From the NCBI RefSeq assembly GCF_001650635.1, contig NZ_LWQU01000130.1:124001-188000 (forward strand): a DNA stretch of 64,000 bases, read 5' to 3'. Made by a program: the position numbers and the translations under genes. The notes beneath the pieces are model-generated. The model had not been told where the DNA came from and did no database searches. It saw only the letters and a list, made by a program, of their open reading frames with translations. How positions within the stretch are numbered: position 1 is the first letter of the stretch; every line of letters begins with the position of its first letter. This document shows positions 16,794 through 25,918 of the stretch, piece by piece. This DNA is from Magnetospirillum moscoviense. GTDB taxonomy: Bacteria; Pseudomonadota; Alphaproteobacteria; Rhodospirillales; Magnetospirillaceae.

Positions 16794-18976
16794 CCCGGCC
16801 CTCGCCCATTTGGCCGGCCACCGGAAACCGGATCCGCGTCCCCACCATCTTGCAAATGGAAGCGGTGGAATGCGGAGCCGCCTGCCTGGCGATGATCCTT
16901 GGCCATTACGGCCGCCACATACCGTTGGAAGTCCTGCGCTACGAGTGCGGCGTGTCCCGCGACGGGTCCTCGGCCAGCGGCATGGTCAAGGCGGCCAGAT
17001 CCGAAGGGCTCGTCGCCACGGGGTTCACCTGCGAACCCGAGGCGCTGGGCACCATCCCCCGGCCCTTCGTGGTCTTTTGGAACTTCAACCACTTCATCGT
17101 CGTCGAAGGGTTCTCGCGCCACGGGGTCTATGTCAACGATCCCGCCAGCGGCCCGCGTGCGGTCCCGTGGGCCGAATTCGACACCGCCTTCACCGGCATT
17201 GTCCTGACCTTCGCCCCCGGCCCATCCTTCACCCGGTGGGGACGGCGACGCAGCGTCTGGGACGGGTTGATCCGGCGCCTGCACGACACCGGCACAGCGG
17301 TCGCCTTCGTCGCCCTGGTCAGCCTGGGACTGGTGGTTCCGGGCCTGCTGGTGCCGGCCCTTTCCCGCATCTTCGTCGATTACATCCTGATCCAGGGTTT
17401 TTCCGACTGGCTGACGCCGCTTTTGATCGGCATGGGTGCGGCAGCGCTTTTGCGGGCGTTCCTGACCTGGTTGCGCCAGCACACCCTGCTGCGCCTGCAG
17501 ACAAAGCTGGTCCTGCGCGGGGCGTCCGCCCTGTTGTGGCAGGTGCTGCGCCTGCCGATGCGCTTCTTCTCGCAGCGTTATGCCGGCGACATCGCCTCGC
17601 GCGTCATGCTGAACGACCGCGTCTCGGAGCTTCTGGCCGGCGATCTGGCCGTCACCGCCCTGAGCCTGGTCACCATGGCGGTCTACGGCGCCATCATGGC
17701 CGAATTCGACCTGGTCCTGACCGGCCTGGCCGTCATCTTCGCCGCCCTGAACCTGGCAGCCTTCGCGCTGGTGGCCCGCCGCCTTTCGGACGCCTCGCTG
17801 AAACTGCTGCAAGATGAAGGAAAGCTGATCGGCGTCGCCATGCAGGGACTGCAGATCATCGAAAGCATCAAGGCCAGCGGAGCCGAGGATTTGTTGTTCA
17901 GCCGCTGGGCCGGCCACCTGGCCAAGGTGGTCAATACCGAACAGGACCTGTCCCGGACCCGCGTGCTGCTGGGGATGTCCCCCATCCTTCTCTCGATGCT
18001 GGGCTCGGCCGCTATCCTGATCGTGGGTGGCTTCCGGGTGATGGACGGCACCATCAGCATCGGAACCCTGGTGGCCTTCCAGGCGCTGATGTTCAGCTTC
18101 TCGGCCCCCCTGGTCGATCTGGTCCATCTGGGGGGCCAGGTTCACGAAGCGGCCGCCGACATCACCCGCCTGGACGACGTTCTGGTCCACGAGATCGATG
18201 CCGAGTTCCGCCCCGCCGCCTTAGAGGGCGTTCCACCGCGCGAGCCAGGCCGGCTGAAGCTGGCGGGCCGAGTGCAGCTTCGCGGCGTCACCTTCGGCTT
18301 CAGTCCCACCGCGCCGCCTTTGATCAAGGACTTCTCGCTGGACCTGGAACCGGGAACCCGGGTGGCCTTGGTCGGCGCCTCGGGCAGCGGCAAATCGACC
18401 ATCGGCCGATTGATCGCCGGCCTGTACCAGCCGTGGGGCGGCACGATCATGTTCGACGGCATCGCGGCCGCCACCATCGACCGCGCGGCTTTGCGGGAAT
18501 CGCTGGCCTTTGTCGATCAGGACGTGATGCTTTTTCGCGGCACCGTCTCGGACAATATCAGCCTGTGGGACCCGACCATGCCCGACGAGCGCATCATCCG
18601 GGCCGGCCGCGACGCCCAGATCCACGACGAGATCAACGCCCGCCCGGAAGGATACGACTACCAGCTGCGCGAGGGCGGCCAGAATTTCAGCGGCGGCCAA
18701 CGCCAGCGCATCGAAATCGCCCGCGCCCTGGCCACCCATCCGGCGGTGCTGATCCTGGACGAGGCCACCAGCGCCATGGACAGCGCGGTCGAGCGCCAAG
18801 TCATCGACAGCATTCGCTGGCGCGGCTGCGCCTGCCTGATCATCGCCCATCGGCTGTCCACCATCCGCGACTGCGACGAAATCATCGTCCTCGACCGGGG
18901 CAGCGTGCAGGAACGGGGACGCCACGACGCCCTGATCGCCGCCGACGGTCTTTACCGGCAATTGGTCGAGAGTTGA
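16790..18976 (+). CDS. NHLM-type ABC exporter with C39 peptidase domain
   Basis: 728 residues: C39 peptidase domain with Cys28 (AVECGAACL), His101 (NFNHFIVVEGF) and Asp117 (YVNDPASG), all intact; a six-helix exporter domain (about 160-460); and an ATPase with Walker A GASGSGKST (529-537), signature FSGGQRQR and Walker B VLILDEATSAMD. It should cleave the GG leader and export the core peptide. ATG 16790 overlaps the adaptor stop as ATGA, so I prefer it over the frame-extended start at 16667. Confidence 0.92.
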   Translation: MTRPSPIWPATGNRIRVPTILQMEAVECGAACLAMILGHYGRHIPLEVLRYECGVSRDGSSASGMVKAARSEGLVATGFTCEPEALGTIPRPFVVFWNFNHFIVVEGFSRHGVYVNDPASGPRAVPWAEFDTAFTGIVLTFAPGPSFTRWGRRRSVWDGLIRRLHDTGTAVAFVALVSLGLVVPGLLVPALSRIFVDYILIQGFSDWLTPLLIGMGAAALLRAFLTWLRQHTLLRLQTKLVLRGASALLWQVLRLPMRFFSQRYAGDIASRVMLNDRVSELLAGDLAVTALSLVTMAVYGAIMAEFDLVLTGLAVIFAALNLAAFALVARRLSDASLKLLQDEGKLIGVAMQGLQIIESIKASGAEDLLFSRWAGHLAKVVNTEQDLSRTRVLLGMSPILLSMLGSAAILIVGGFRVMDGTISIGTLVAFQALMFSFSAPLVDLVHLGGQVHEAAADITRLDDVLVHEIDAEFRPAALEGVPPREPGRLKLAGRVQLRGVTFGFSPTAPPLIKDFSLDLEPGTRVALVGASGSGKSTIGRLIAGLYQPWGGTIMFDGIAAATIDRAALRESLAFVDQDVMLFRGTVSDNISLWDPTMPDERIIRAGRDAQIHDEINARPEGYDYQLREGGQNFSGGQRQRIEIARALATHPAVLILDEATSAMDSAVERQVIDSIRWRGCACLIIAHRLSTIRDCDEIIVLDRGSVQERGRHDALIAADGLYRQLVES

Positions 18977-18979
18977 GCC

Positions 18980-21922
18980 ATGCCCGCGCGCAGCCAGACC
19001 CCGGTCCTAGACCCCGTCATCCGCGACCGGATCGAGAGCGAAGGCGAAACCCTGTTGCTGGAATCCGGTGCGGCCCACGTCTTCGCCGACGCGTCCAGCG
19101 TCTGGTTCATCCAGCAGGGCACCATCGAACTGTTCGCCATCCAACGTCGGGACGGAATGCAAACCGGGCCGCGTGAGCATCTGTGCACGCTGTCGGCCGG
19201 CGGCCTGATCTGGGGGATCAGCCAGGATCCCGATCACGACGGCATCCACCTGCTGGCCCTGGCCAACGGCGATTGCCGTCTGTCTGGCATCGCCGTCGCC
19301 TCGCTGAAACTCTGGGGCCGCCGGAACACCTTGACCCTGCCGCTGGCCGATTGCATCGATTCGTGGATCGAGGGCCTGTCGTCCGGGGTCGCCAAGAGCA
19401 TTACGCCCCGCAGCCAGCCGCGGCGGTCCATCGCCGCCGGCCAGAATCTGTGTGTGGCCGAAGCCGATCGAATCGTCAGCCACCGCGGGGTGACCTGGGC
19501 GCAATTGGGGCCGGGAATCGCCTTCTATATCGATATCCAGGCGGTCGGGAGCGAGGACGGGACGATTCTGGTTCCGCTGACACCGCAGGGTTGGCTGCGC
19601 GCAGGTGGTGTTCGCGCGCTCAAGGGAATGGCGACCACCGATATCTTGCACGCCGACCGCATATCGCTGCGGATGAACGCCTTTCACCAATGGGTCCTTC
19701 ATAATCTGGCATTCGGTTTTCGCGATGTCGCGTCGGTCGAGAATGCCCGCCTCACGCGGCGAGCCCTTCAACTGACCAGCGACACCAAGAGCACCTTCTT
19801 CGGCTTCGCCAAGCTCATGGATCCAGCGATCCGGCGCGGCGCGGCGCCGGTCGGGGGTGATTGCCTGTTCGAATGCTGCCGAGCCATCGGCGCGGCATCG
19901 GACATCACCTTCACCCGCCCGCCAATGGCCAAGTGGCGCCGGATCGAAGACCCGGCAATGTCGGCCGAAGACATCGCCGCCGCCTCGCAGGTCCGCATGC
20001 GCTCGGTCAGCCTGCCGCCGGGTTGGTGGCGGCAAGATGGCGGGCCGCTGCTCGCCTTTCGCAAGGATGACGGGGCGCCGGTGGCCTTGCTGCACAAATC
20101 GGCCGCGGTCACCATCATGCTCGATCCGGCCACCGCCACCGAAGTGGTGGTGACCGAAGCGGTGGCGCAAACCTTGGCGCCGCTCGCCTGGTCCTTCTAT
20201 GCCGGGCTGCCCGATCACCCCGCTGACCTGCTCGACCTGATGCGGCTTTGCTTCAAGCCGTGCAAGGCCGATCTGCTGGCCATCGCCATGGCCGGCGCCT
20301 TAGGCGGACTGGTCGCCACCGTCATCCCACTGGCGACCGGCTATGTGTTCGATTCCGTCATTCCCGGACACCACAGCATGGAGATGCTGCAGGTCGGCGC
20401 CGCCATCATCACCGCCGCATTCGCCGCCGCAGCCTTTGAGTTCAGCCGCAGCATCGCCCAGTTGCGCGTCGAGGGACGCATCGCCGGAATTGCCCAGGCC
20501 GCCATCATGGATCGCCTGCTGCGTCTGCCCGCCGTGTTCTTCGGCGAATATTCCGCCGGCGATCTGGCCCAAAGGACCATGGTCATCGAGATCGCCCGCA
20601 AGAGCCTGACCGGTATCGTGACGGCCTCGCTGGTTTCGGGGGCGTTTTCCGTCTTCAGTTTCGGGTTGTTGATCGGCTATTCCCCGATCGCCGCGCTGGT
20701 GACCGGATCGCTGATCCTGATCCTGGCCGCCGTGACGCTGGCCGCCGGATTGCGGCTGATGACCGTCACCGCCCGGGTGCAGGACGTCTCGGGGCGGATC
20801 AGCGGCCTGCTGCTCGAGATCATCACCGGCATCACCAAGCTCAGGATCGCCGGCGCCGAGGAACGCGCCTTCAACAATTGGGGCGACGATTTCAGCAAGC
20901 TCCAGGCCGGCGAGTTGCACTCGAAGCGCATTCACAATCGCTTCCTGGTGTTCTGGAGCGCCTTCGAGATCGTCGGGCCAGGATGCATTTTCGCCACCAT
21001 CGGCTTGATCAGCCAGGCGGGGATGAGCACCGGCACGTTCCTGGCCTTCGTTGCGGCATTCTCCGGCCTGATGGCGTCGCTGTTCGCCCTGTCCAAGTCG
21101 GTGATCACGGTCTTTTCGGTGGTACCGCTCTATCGCCGCGCGGCGCCCATCATGCAAACAGTCCCGGAAACCACCGCCACCAAGGCCGATCCCGGCCGCC
21201 TGAGCGGCGCCCTGGAACTCAACACCGTGTCCTTCCGTTATGCCCCCAACGCCCCGTTCGCCCTTCATGGTCTGTCCCTGACGGTCAGGCCCGGCGAATT
21301 GATCGCCGTGGTCGGGCCGTCCGGCTCGGGAAAATCGACCTTGATGCGGTTGCTGCTGGGCATCGGCCAGCCGGAATCCGGTGCGGTCTATTACGACGGC
21401 CGGGACCTGCGCGGCCTGAACGTGCGATCGGTGCGCCGCCAGATCGGCGTGGTCATGCAAAACGGTCGGCTGATGCCCGGATCCCTTTACGAGAACATCA
21501 AGGGCGCGACGCGCGCCGACATCGACGAGTGCTGGGATATCGCCGCCCGGGTGGGGTTGGCGGACGACATCATGGCCATGCCCATGGGGATGCACACCTT
21601 GCTGACCGATGGAACCAGTACGCTTTCCGGAGGCCAAGTCCAGCGCATGCTGATCGCCCGCGCGCTGGTCGGCAAACCGGCCCTGTTGCTGCTGGATGAA
21701 GCGACCAGCGCCCTGGACAACAAGACCCAGGCGGTGGTGATGCGAAACCTGGATCACCTGTCGGTGACCCGGATCGTCATCGCCCACCGTCTGAGTACCG
21801 TCATCAATGCCGACCGCATCTACGTCCTCACGGATGGTCGCATCGTGGAATCCGGCTCGTATCAACAGCTGATGGACAATAATGGGGTCTTTTCGACTTT
21901 CGCCTATCGCCAGAACTTGTGA
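18980..21922 (+). CDS. Second NHLM-type ABC exporter subunit
   Basis: 980 residues, starting 3 bp after the first exporter. About 1-400 is a large N-terminal region without the C39 triad, in the position of the cyclic-nucleotide-binding-like region of NHLM second subunits. An exporter membrane domain (about 430-720) follows, then an ATPase with Walker A GPSGSGKST (779-787), signature LSGGQVQR, Walker B LLLLDEATSALD and a late IAHRLST switch His. It probably pairs with the C39 subunit as a heterodimer. The operon ends at a hairpin 28 bp further on. Confidence 0.9.
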   Translation: MPARSQTPVLDPVIRDRIESEGETLLLESGAAHVFADASSVWFIQQGTIELFAIQRRDGMQTGPREHLCTLSAGGLIWGISQDPDHDGIHLLALANGDCRLSGIAVASLKLWGRRNTLTLPLADCIDSWIEGLSSGVAKSITPRSQPRRSIAAGQNLCVAEADRIVSHRGVTWAQLGPGIAFYIDIQAVGSEDGTILVPLTPQGWLRAGGVRALKGMATTDILHADRISLRMNAFHQWVLHNLAFGFRDVASVENARLTRRALQLTSDTKSTFFGFAKLMDPAIRRGAAPVGGDCLFECCRAIGAASDITFTRPPMAKWRRIEDPAMSAEDIAAASQVRMRSVSLPPGWWRQDGGPLLAFRKDDGAPVALLHKSAAVTIMLDPATATEVVVTEAVAQTLAPLAWSFYAGLPDHPADLLDLMRLCFKPCKADLLAIAMAGALGGLVATVIPLATGYVFDSVIPGHHSMEMLQVGAAIITAAFAAAAFEFSRSIAQLRVEGRIAGIAQAAIMDRLLRLPAVFFGEYSAGDLAQRTMVIEIARKSLTGIVTASLVSGAFSVFSFGLLIGYSPIAALVTGSLILILAAVTLAAGLRLMTVTARVQDVSGRISGLLLEIITGITKLRIAGAEERAFNNWGDDFSKLQAGELHSKRIHNRFLVFWSAFEIVGPGCIFATIGLISQAGMSTGTFLAFVAAFSGLMASLFALSKSVITVFSVVPLYRRAAPIMQTVPETTATKADPGRLSGALELNTVSFRYAPNAPFALHGLSLTVRPGELIAVVGPSGSGKSTLMRLLLGIGQPESGAVYYDGRDLRGLNVRSVRRQIGVVMQNGRLMPGSLYENIKGATRADIDECWDIAARVGLADDIMAMPMGMHTLLTDGTSTLSGGQVQRMLIARALVGKPALLLLDEATSALDNKTQAVVMRNLDHLSVTRIVIAHRLSTVINADRIYVLTDGRIVESGSYQQLMDNNGVFSTFAYRQNL

Positions 21923-21950
21923 CGCCCGGACGTCGCCCCCCTATGGATTG

Positions 21951-21972
21951 CGGGTGCAGTCGCTTGCACCCG
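21951..21972 (+). terminator. 8-bp hairpin ending the NHLM operon
   Basis: CGGGTGCA and TGCACCCG are perfectly complementary with a 6-nt loop, 28 bp after the last exporter gene. There is no T-run. Near-identical short copies of CCATGGATTG-like sequence flank it (about 21940 and 21985). Confidence 0.5.
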
Positions 21973-22037
21973 GTCGAGGGAGCCCCATGGATTGACGTTC
22001 ATCAAATTAAATACATTCAAATAAATTTTCTGGAACC

Positions 22038-22083
22038 TGCGTAATTTCCGAACCTATCTAATTGTTTTTCATCAATGTAGCCT
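22038..22083 (+). promoter_or_regulatory. Predicted activator-dependent promoter for the priming glycosyltransferase/prs genes
   Basis: TGCGTAATTTCCGA (22038-22051) is followed after 26 nt by TAGCCT (22078-22083), a weak -10. The leader to ATG 22265 would be about 175 nt. Confidence 0.45.
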
Positions 22084-22264
22084 GCACAAATCAATTTTTC
22101 TCAGTTACTGCACTTACCTTTACTTCGCTCTACTTAACACACAAGCAAAATATTGCCGCATATATGAAACTATTCTTTTGCGCTTTTTCTTATTGGCGTC
22201 ATGTATCAGCATAACCACGTCATTATTTCCACTTGCTCTAGGCAAGTGGTTAGTGGAGGCAGTC

Positions 22265-23698
22265 ATGTTCCGCCTATTCAAGCACTACGTTAACGGCCCA
22301 TCCATTCTCCTGTCAGCAGTAGAAACATTCTTTCTGTTTGGGCTTGCGATCATAACATACGACATATTCAGGTCGCTTAATTTAAACATCAATCCGAATA
22401 TTGGTGGAGCCGGAGCAACGTATATGGCCCTGCTGACAACAACCAGCATGGCATGCGTCGGGATGTACAACAGACAGCATTTCATGAATTACTCAGATAT
22501 CATCTCACGAATCACCGTCATCATACCGGCGATACTTATTATTATTGTTTCAGCACTCTTAATTCGCGACTATGTGACAGATGTCGAGCGCATCAACGGC
22601 GACTACATGTTTTTCTTTGTTGTGCTCAGTGCATTCTCGCTGTCATTGCTCGCGTGGCGCGCCATCTTCATCAAGGTGATCGACCGCACCGCCACCTTCA
22701 AACGGCGAGTTCTGATCCTGGGAACCGGCAGCCGCGCCGCCAACATCGAGAAGCTCAGCCAGGAACACCGTCACAAGACCATCAGCATCATCGGCTATCT
22801 CCGCCTGGGTTCGCGGCCGGTTCATCCGCATTCGGATGCGGGCGGACGGCGCAATGGCGAACGGCGCGCCGATTTCTGGGTCGCACCGGCCGAACTCGCC
22901 CAGTTCTGCCAGGCCAACGACGTCGAGGAAGTGGTGGTGGCCAGCACCGAACGCCGGGGCATGCTGCCGGTCAGCGAGTTGCTGGCCTGCAAGTTCCAAG
23001 GCACCCAGATCACCGAATATGCATCGTTCTGGGAACGCGAAAGCGGCCAGGTCGATCCCGACGAGATCAGCCCCAGCTGGATGCTGTTCTCGGACAGCTT
23101 CGGACTGGGCATCGTGCGCCGATTCGTCAAACGTGGTTTCGACATCGTGGTCAGCAGCCTGGTGCTGGTTCTGACCCTGCCGATCACCATCCCCACCGCA
23201 TTGCTGATCCTGCTGGAAAGCCGTGGACCGCTGTTCTATCGGCAAGAGCGGGTCGGGCTGCACGGCAAGCCGTTCATGGTCTTGAAGTTCCGTAGCATGG
23301 GCACCGACGCCGAAAAGAACGGCCCGGTCTGGGCGGCCAAGAACGATCCGCGGGTCACCCGGGTCGGGGCCTTCATCCGCAAGGTCAGAATCGACGAGAT
23401 CCCGCAGGTCATCAACGTGCTCTGCGGCGACATGTCCTTCGTCGGGCCCCGCCCCGAGCGGCCGGTGTTCGTCGAGGCCTTGGCGCGCAAGATCCCCTAT
23501 TACAACGAACGCCACGTCATCAAGCCCGGCATCACCGGTTGGGCACAGATCAACTATCCGTACGGCGCCACGGAACACGACGCCAAGATGAAGCTGGCAT
23601 ACGACCTGTACAGCATCAAGAACGGCGGACTTTTCCTGGACATCATCATCATGATGCAAACCGTCAAGGCCGTTATTTGGCACGACGGCGCCCGTTAG
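22265..23698 (+). CDS. XrtA-system priming sugar transferase (undecaprenyl-phosphate type)
   Basis: 477 residues with about four N-terminal membrane helices, a CoA-binding-like Rossmann region (VLILGTGSRAANIEKL), and a C-terminal bacterial sugar transferase domain. The latter has a fifth helix, LFYRQERVG, FMVLKFRSM, KVRIDEIPQVINVL and GDMSFVGPRPE. It should load the first sugar phosphate onto undecaprenyl phosphate. ATG 22265 has GGAGG 5 nt upstream and begins with MFRLFKHYV, typical of the family, so the longer frame from 22178 is rejected. A hairpin separates it from prsK. Confidence 0.9.
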   Translation: MFRLFKHYVNGPSILLSAVETFFLFGLAIITYDIFRSLNLNINPNIGGAGATYMALLTTTSMACVGMYNRQHFMNYSDIISRITVIIPAILIIIVSALLIRDYVTDVERINGDYMFFFVVLSAFSLSLLAWRAIFIKVIDRTATFKRRVLILGTGSRAANIEKLSQEHRHKTISIIGYLRLGSRPVHPHSDAGGRRNGERRADFWVAPAELAQFCQANDVEEVVVASTERRGMLPVSELLACKFQGTQITEYASFWERESGQVDPDEISPSWMLFSDSFGLGIVRRFVKRGFDIVVSSLVLVLTLPITIPTALLILLESRGPLFYRQERVGLHGKPFMVLKFRSMGTDAEKNGPVWAAKNDPRVTRVGAFIRKVRIDEIPQVINVLCGDMSFVGPRPERPVFVEALARKIPYYNERHVIKPGITGWAQINYPYGATEHDAKMKLAYDLYSIKNGGLFLDIIIMMQTVKAVIWHDGAR

Positions 23699-23699
23699 A

Positions 23700-23736
23700 G
23701 CACTTTCCGATCTGACGGGGTCGGATCGGAAAGTGC
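23700..23736 (+). terminator. 13-bp perfect hairpin between the sugar transferase and prsK
   Basis: The arms GCACTTTCCGATC and GATCGGAAAGTGC flank an 11-nt loop. It begins 2 nt after the stop codon. No T-run follows, so it could attenuate rather than stop transcription into prsKRT, or be a REP-like palindrome. Confidence 0.5.
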
Positions 23737-23803
23737 GACAAGCCCGCGCGGACCCGGCCACGGGCCGTACAGACAAATCGAGATGCATGACGGAGGAATT
23801 CAT

Positions 23804-25918
23804 TTGAGCGACATGTTCGATGCCGCCAGCTACGGAATTTGCGCCATTGCCTATGGTGGCCTGGCGGCCATCGCCTTGAACTCCGAGACCGAAGGGATGA
23901 GGCGGCGGCACTTCGTGGTCGCCGGACTGGCCACCGCCCTGTGGGCCGGACTGATCGCCGCAACCTGGCTGATGGCGATTCCTGCGGCGCTGCTCAATCT
24001 GAGCGAGGTGCTGCGCGTCGGCAGCTGGCTTTATTTCCTGCTGACCTTGTGGGGGCGCCTGGACGACAGCCGCGGCGCCACCGTCCGGCGCATCCTGGTC
24101 ACCCGCGCCTTTGTTCCCATTGTCGTGGTGATCGGTCTCGTCGCCCTTCCCACGTCTCTCGACATCGGCGCGTTGCACGAGCAGGCATTGCCGATCAAGG
24201 CCCTGGTCAACATCGTCTTGCCGGTAATCGGTCTGCTGCTGATCGAGAACCTGCTGCGGATCAGCGGCACGACCGGCCGGTGGGCCATCAAGCATCTGGG
24301 CCTGGGCCTGGGCGCGGCGCTGTCGTTCGATTTCTTCATCTATTCCGACGCCCTGGTGCAAGGCGCCGTCGGCGAGGTGTTCGTCACCGCCCGCGCCCTG
24401 GTCGCCATCCTGATCGTCCCCTTGCTGTGGGTCTCGTTCCATCGGCTGCGGACCTGGAAAAGGGATGCCGAAATCCGCCTGATCGCCTCGCCCAAGGCCG
24501 CTTTCTACACCATGGCGCTGGTGGCCAGCGGTTCGTACCTGCTGGTGATGGCCGGCGTCGCCTATTACATCCGCATCGTCGGCGGCAAATGGGGCGCGCC
24601 GTTGCAGATCGCCTTCATGGTGGCGGCGCTGTTGATCATGCTGGTCAGCATCGCCTCGTCGCGATTGAAGTCCCACGCCAAGATCTTCGTTCTCAAGAAC
24701 TTCTTCGCCTATCGCTACGATTACCGCGAGGAATGGCTGCATTTCCTGCAGATCATGTCGGCACAGCAGCCGTCGGCCCTGGCCCCTCGCCTGGTCCGCG
24801 CCATGGCCGACCTGATGGATTGCCCGGCCAGTGCGCTGTGGGTCCTGCTCGGCCCCGAGCAGTGCTTCTTCTCGGCCGCCGCCTGGAACTTGCCGCCGCC
24901 CCACCCGCCGGTTCGCTCGGATTGCGCCATGATCGGCTTCTTTCGCCGCACCGGCCGGGTCATCGACATGGATGAATACCGCAAGGCCCCTGCACGATAC
25001 GAGGGAACCATCCTTCCCGACTGGATCGTCGCCCGCCCGGCGGTGTGGCTGGTGGTGCCCTTGGTCCATCGCGGCGACGTTCTGGGCTTCGTGGTTCTCG
25101 ATCAGGCCCGGGCACCTCGCCGCCTGGACTGGGAGGATCGCGACCTCTTGGATACCACCGCCATTCAGGCCGCCAGCTACCTGGCCGAGGAACTGACCAC
25201 CGAAGCCTTGCGCGCGGCGCACCGCCTCGAGGATTTCAATCGGCAATTCTCTTTCGTCGTGCACGACATCAAGAACGTGGTCGGACAGATGTCGCTGCTG
25301 CTGGGAAATGCCAAGACCCACGGCGACAACCCCGATTTCCAGAAGGACATGCTGGAAACCGTCGGCAATTCCGTCAGCCGGATGCGCGCCATGCTGGAAC
25401 AGTTGGCGATCCAGCGCCAACCGCCGGCGCCGCCGCAAGTTCTGGACCTGGCGACCATTCTTGACGGCGTCGCCGCCCATTGGGGCAAAAGTGCCGCCAA
25501 CCTGACCTTTGCCCCCCCGGCACAGCCGGTCTTCGCCCCGGTCGATCCGACGAAACTGGTCTCGGCGCTCGACTTGCTGATCGACAACGCCCTGACGGCG
25601 GTCGCCCTCTCGGGGTCGGTGGAACTGCGCCTTTGCACCGCTCCCGGCCACGCCCTGATCGAGGTTGCCGACGACGGTCCCGGCATGGATGCCGCCTTCA
25701 TCGCCACCGAGCTGTTCCGCCCGCTGGCCTCGACCAAACCCGCGGGCTACGGGATCGGCGCCTTCCAGACCCGCCATCTGGTGGGCGAAATGGGCGGCCG
25801 CCTGGAAGTCGATTCCATCCCCGATCACGGCACCACCATGCGGATCGTTTTGCCCCTGGCCGCCGCCCCGTCAGCACTTCCCGATGAAACCTCTGTCTTG
25901 AAGGCACGACACGGATGA
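23804..25918 (+). CDS. prsK: XrtA-system sensor histidine kinase PrsK
   Basis: About 704 residues. Six or more N-terminal membrane helices (residues 5-290) come first, then a GAF-like region, then a kinase core: H-box FVVHDIKNVVGQ with His487, N-box LIDNALTAV, and G-box DDGPGM. PrsK is the sensor paired with the sigma-54 activator PrsR in XrtA/PEP-CTERM systems. The start is TTG 23804, because GGAGG lies 7 nt upstream. ATG 23783 lies upstream of that ribosome site and ATG 23813 is too far from it. The stop overlaps the prsR start as ATGA. Confidence 0.9.
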   Translation: MSDMFDAASYGICAIAYGGLAAIALNSETEGMRRRHFVVAGLATALWAGLIAATWLMAIPAALLNLSEVLRVGSWLYFLLTLWGRLDDSRGATVRRILVTRAFVPIVVVIGLVALPTSLDIGALHEQALPIKALVNIVLPVIGLLLIENLLRISGTTGRWAIKHLGLGLGAALSFDFFIYSDALVQGAVGEVFVTARALVAILIVPLLWVSFHRLRTWKRDAEIRLIASPKAAFYTMALVASGSYLLVMAGVAYYIRIVGGKWGAPLQIAFMVAALLIMLVSIASSRLKSHAKIFVLKNFFAYRYDYREEWLHFLQIMSAQQPSALAPRLVRAMADLMDCPASALWVLLGPEQCFFSAAAWNLPPPHPPVRSDCAMIGFFRRTGRVIDMDEYRKAPARYEGTILPDWIVARPAVWLVVPLVHRGDVLGFVVLDQARAPRRLDWEDRDLLDTTAIQAASYLAEELTTEALRAAHRLEDFNRQFSFVVHDIKNVVGQMSLLLGNAKTHGDNPDFQKDMLETVGNSVSRMRAMLEQLAIQRQPPAPPQVLDLATILDGVAAHWGKSAANLTFAPPAQPVFAPVDPTKLVSALDLLIDNALTAVALSGSVELRLCTAPGHALIEVADDGPGMDAAFIATELFRPLASTKPAGYGIGAFQTRHLVGEMGGRLEVDSIPDHGTTMRIVLPLAAAPSALPDETSVLKARHG

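Larger units (their letters stand above)
21923..22264. other. AT-rich intergenic region upstream of the priming glycosyltransferase
   Basis: About 340 bp. It contains the terminator hairpin and a TTTCCGA-type promoter; the rest is AT-rich. An in-frame upward extension of the glycosyltransferase frame (to 22178) lies here but has no ribosome site. Confidence 0.5.

Noticed and set aside
23700-23736. TTTCCGA inside the hairpin before prsK as another regulatory element
   Set aside because: The core is part of a perfect 13-bp hairpin, the TGnGTA half is absent and no -10 follows.
8915-25828. Very long antisense frames, for example 8915-11158(-) and 22643-25828(-)
   Set aside because: They lie opposite clear genes with domain motifs; GC-rich third positions leave few stops on the other strand. 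Their translations are low-complexity Gly/Asp/His/Gln-rich and lack ribosome sites.
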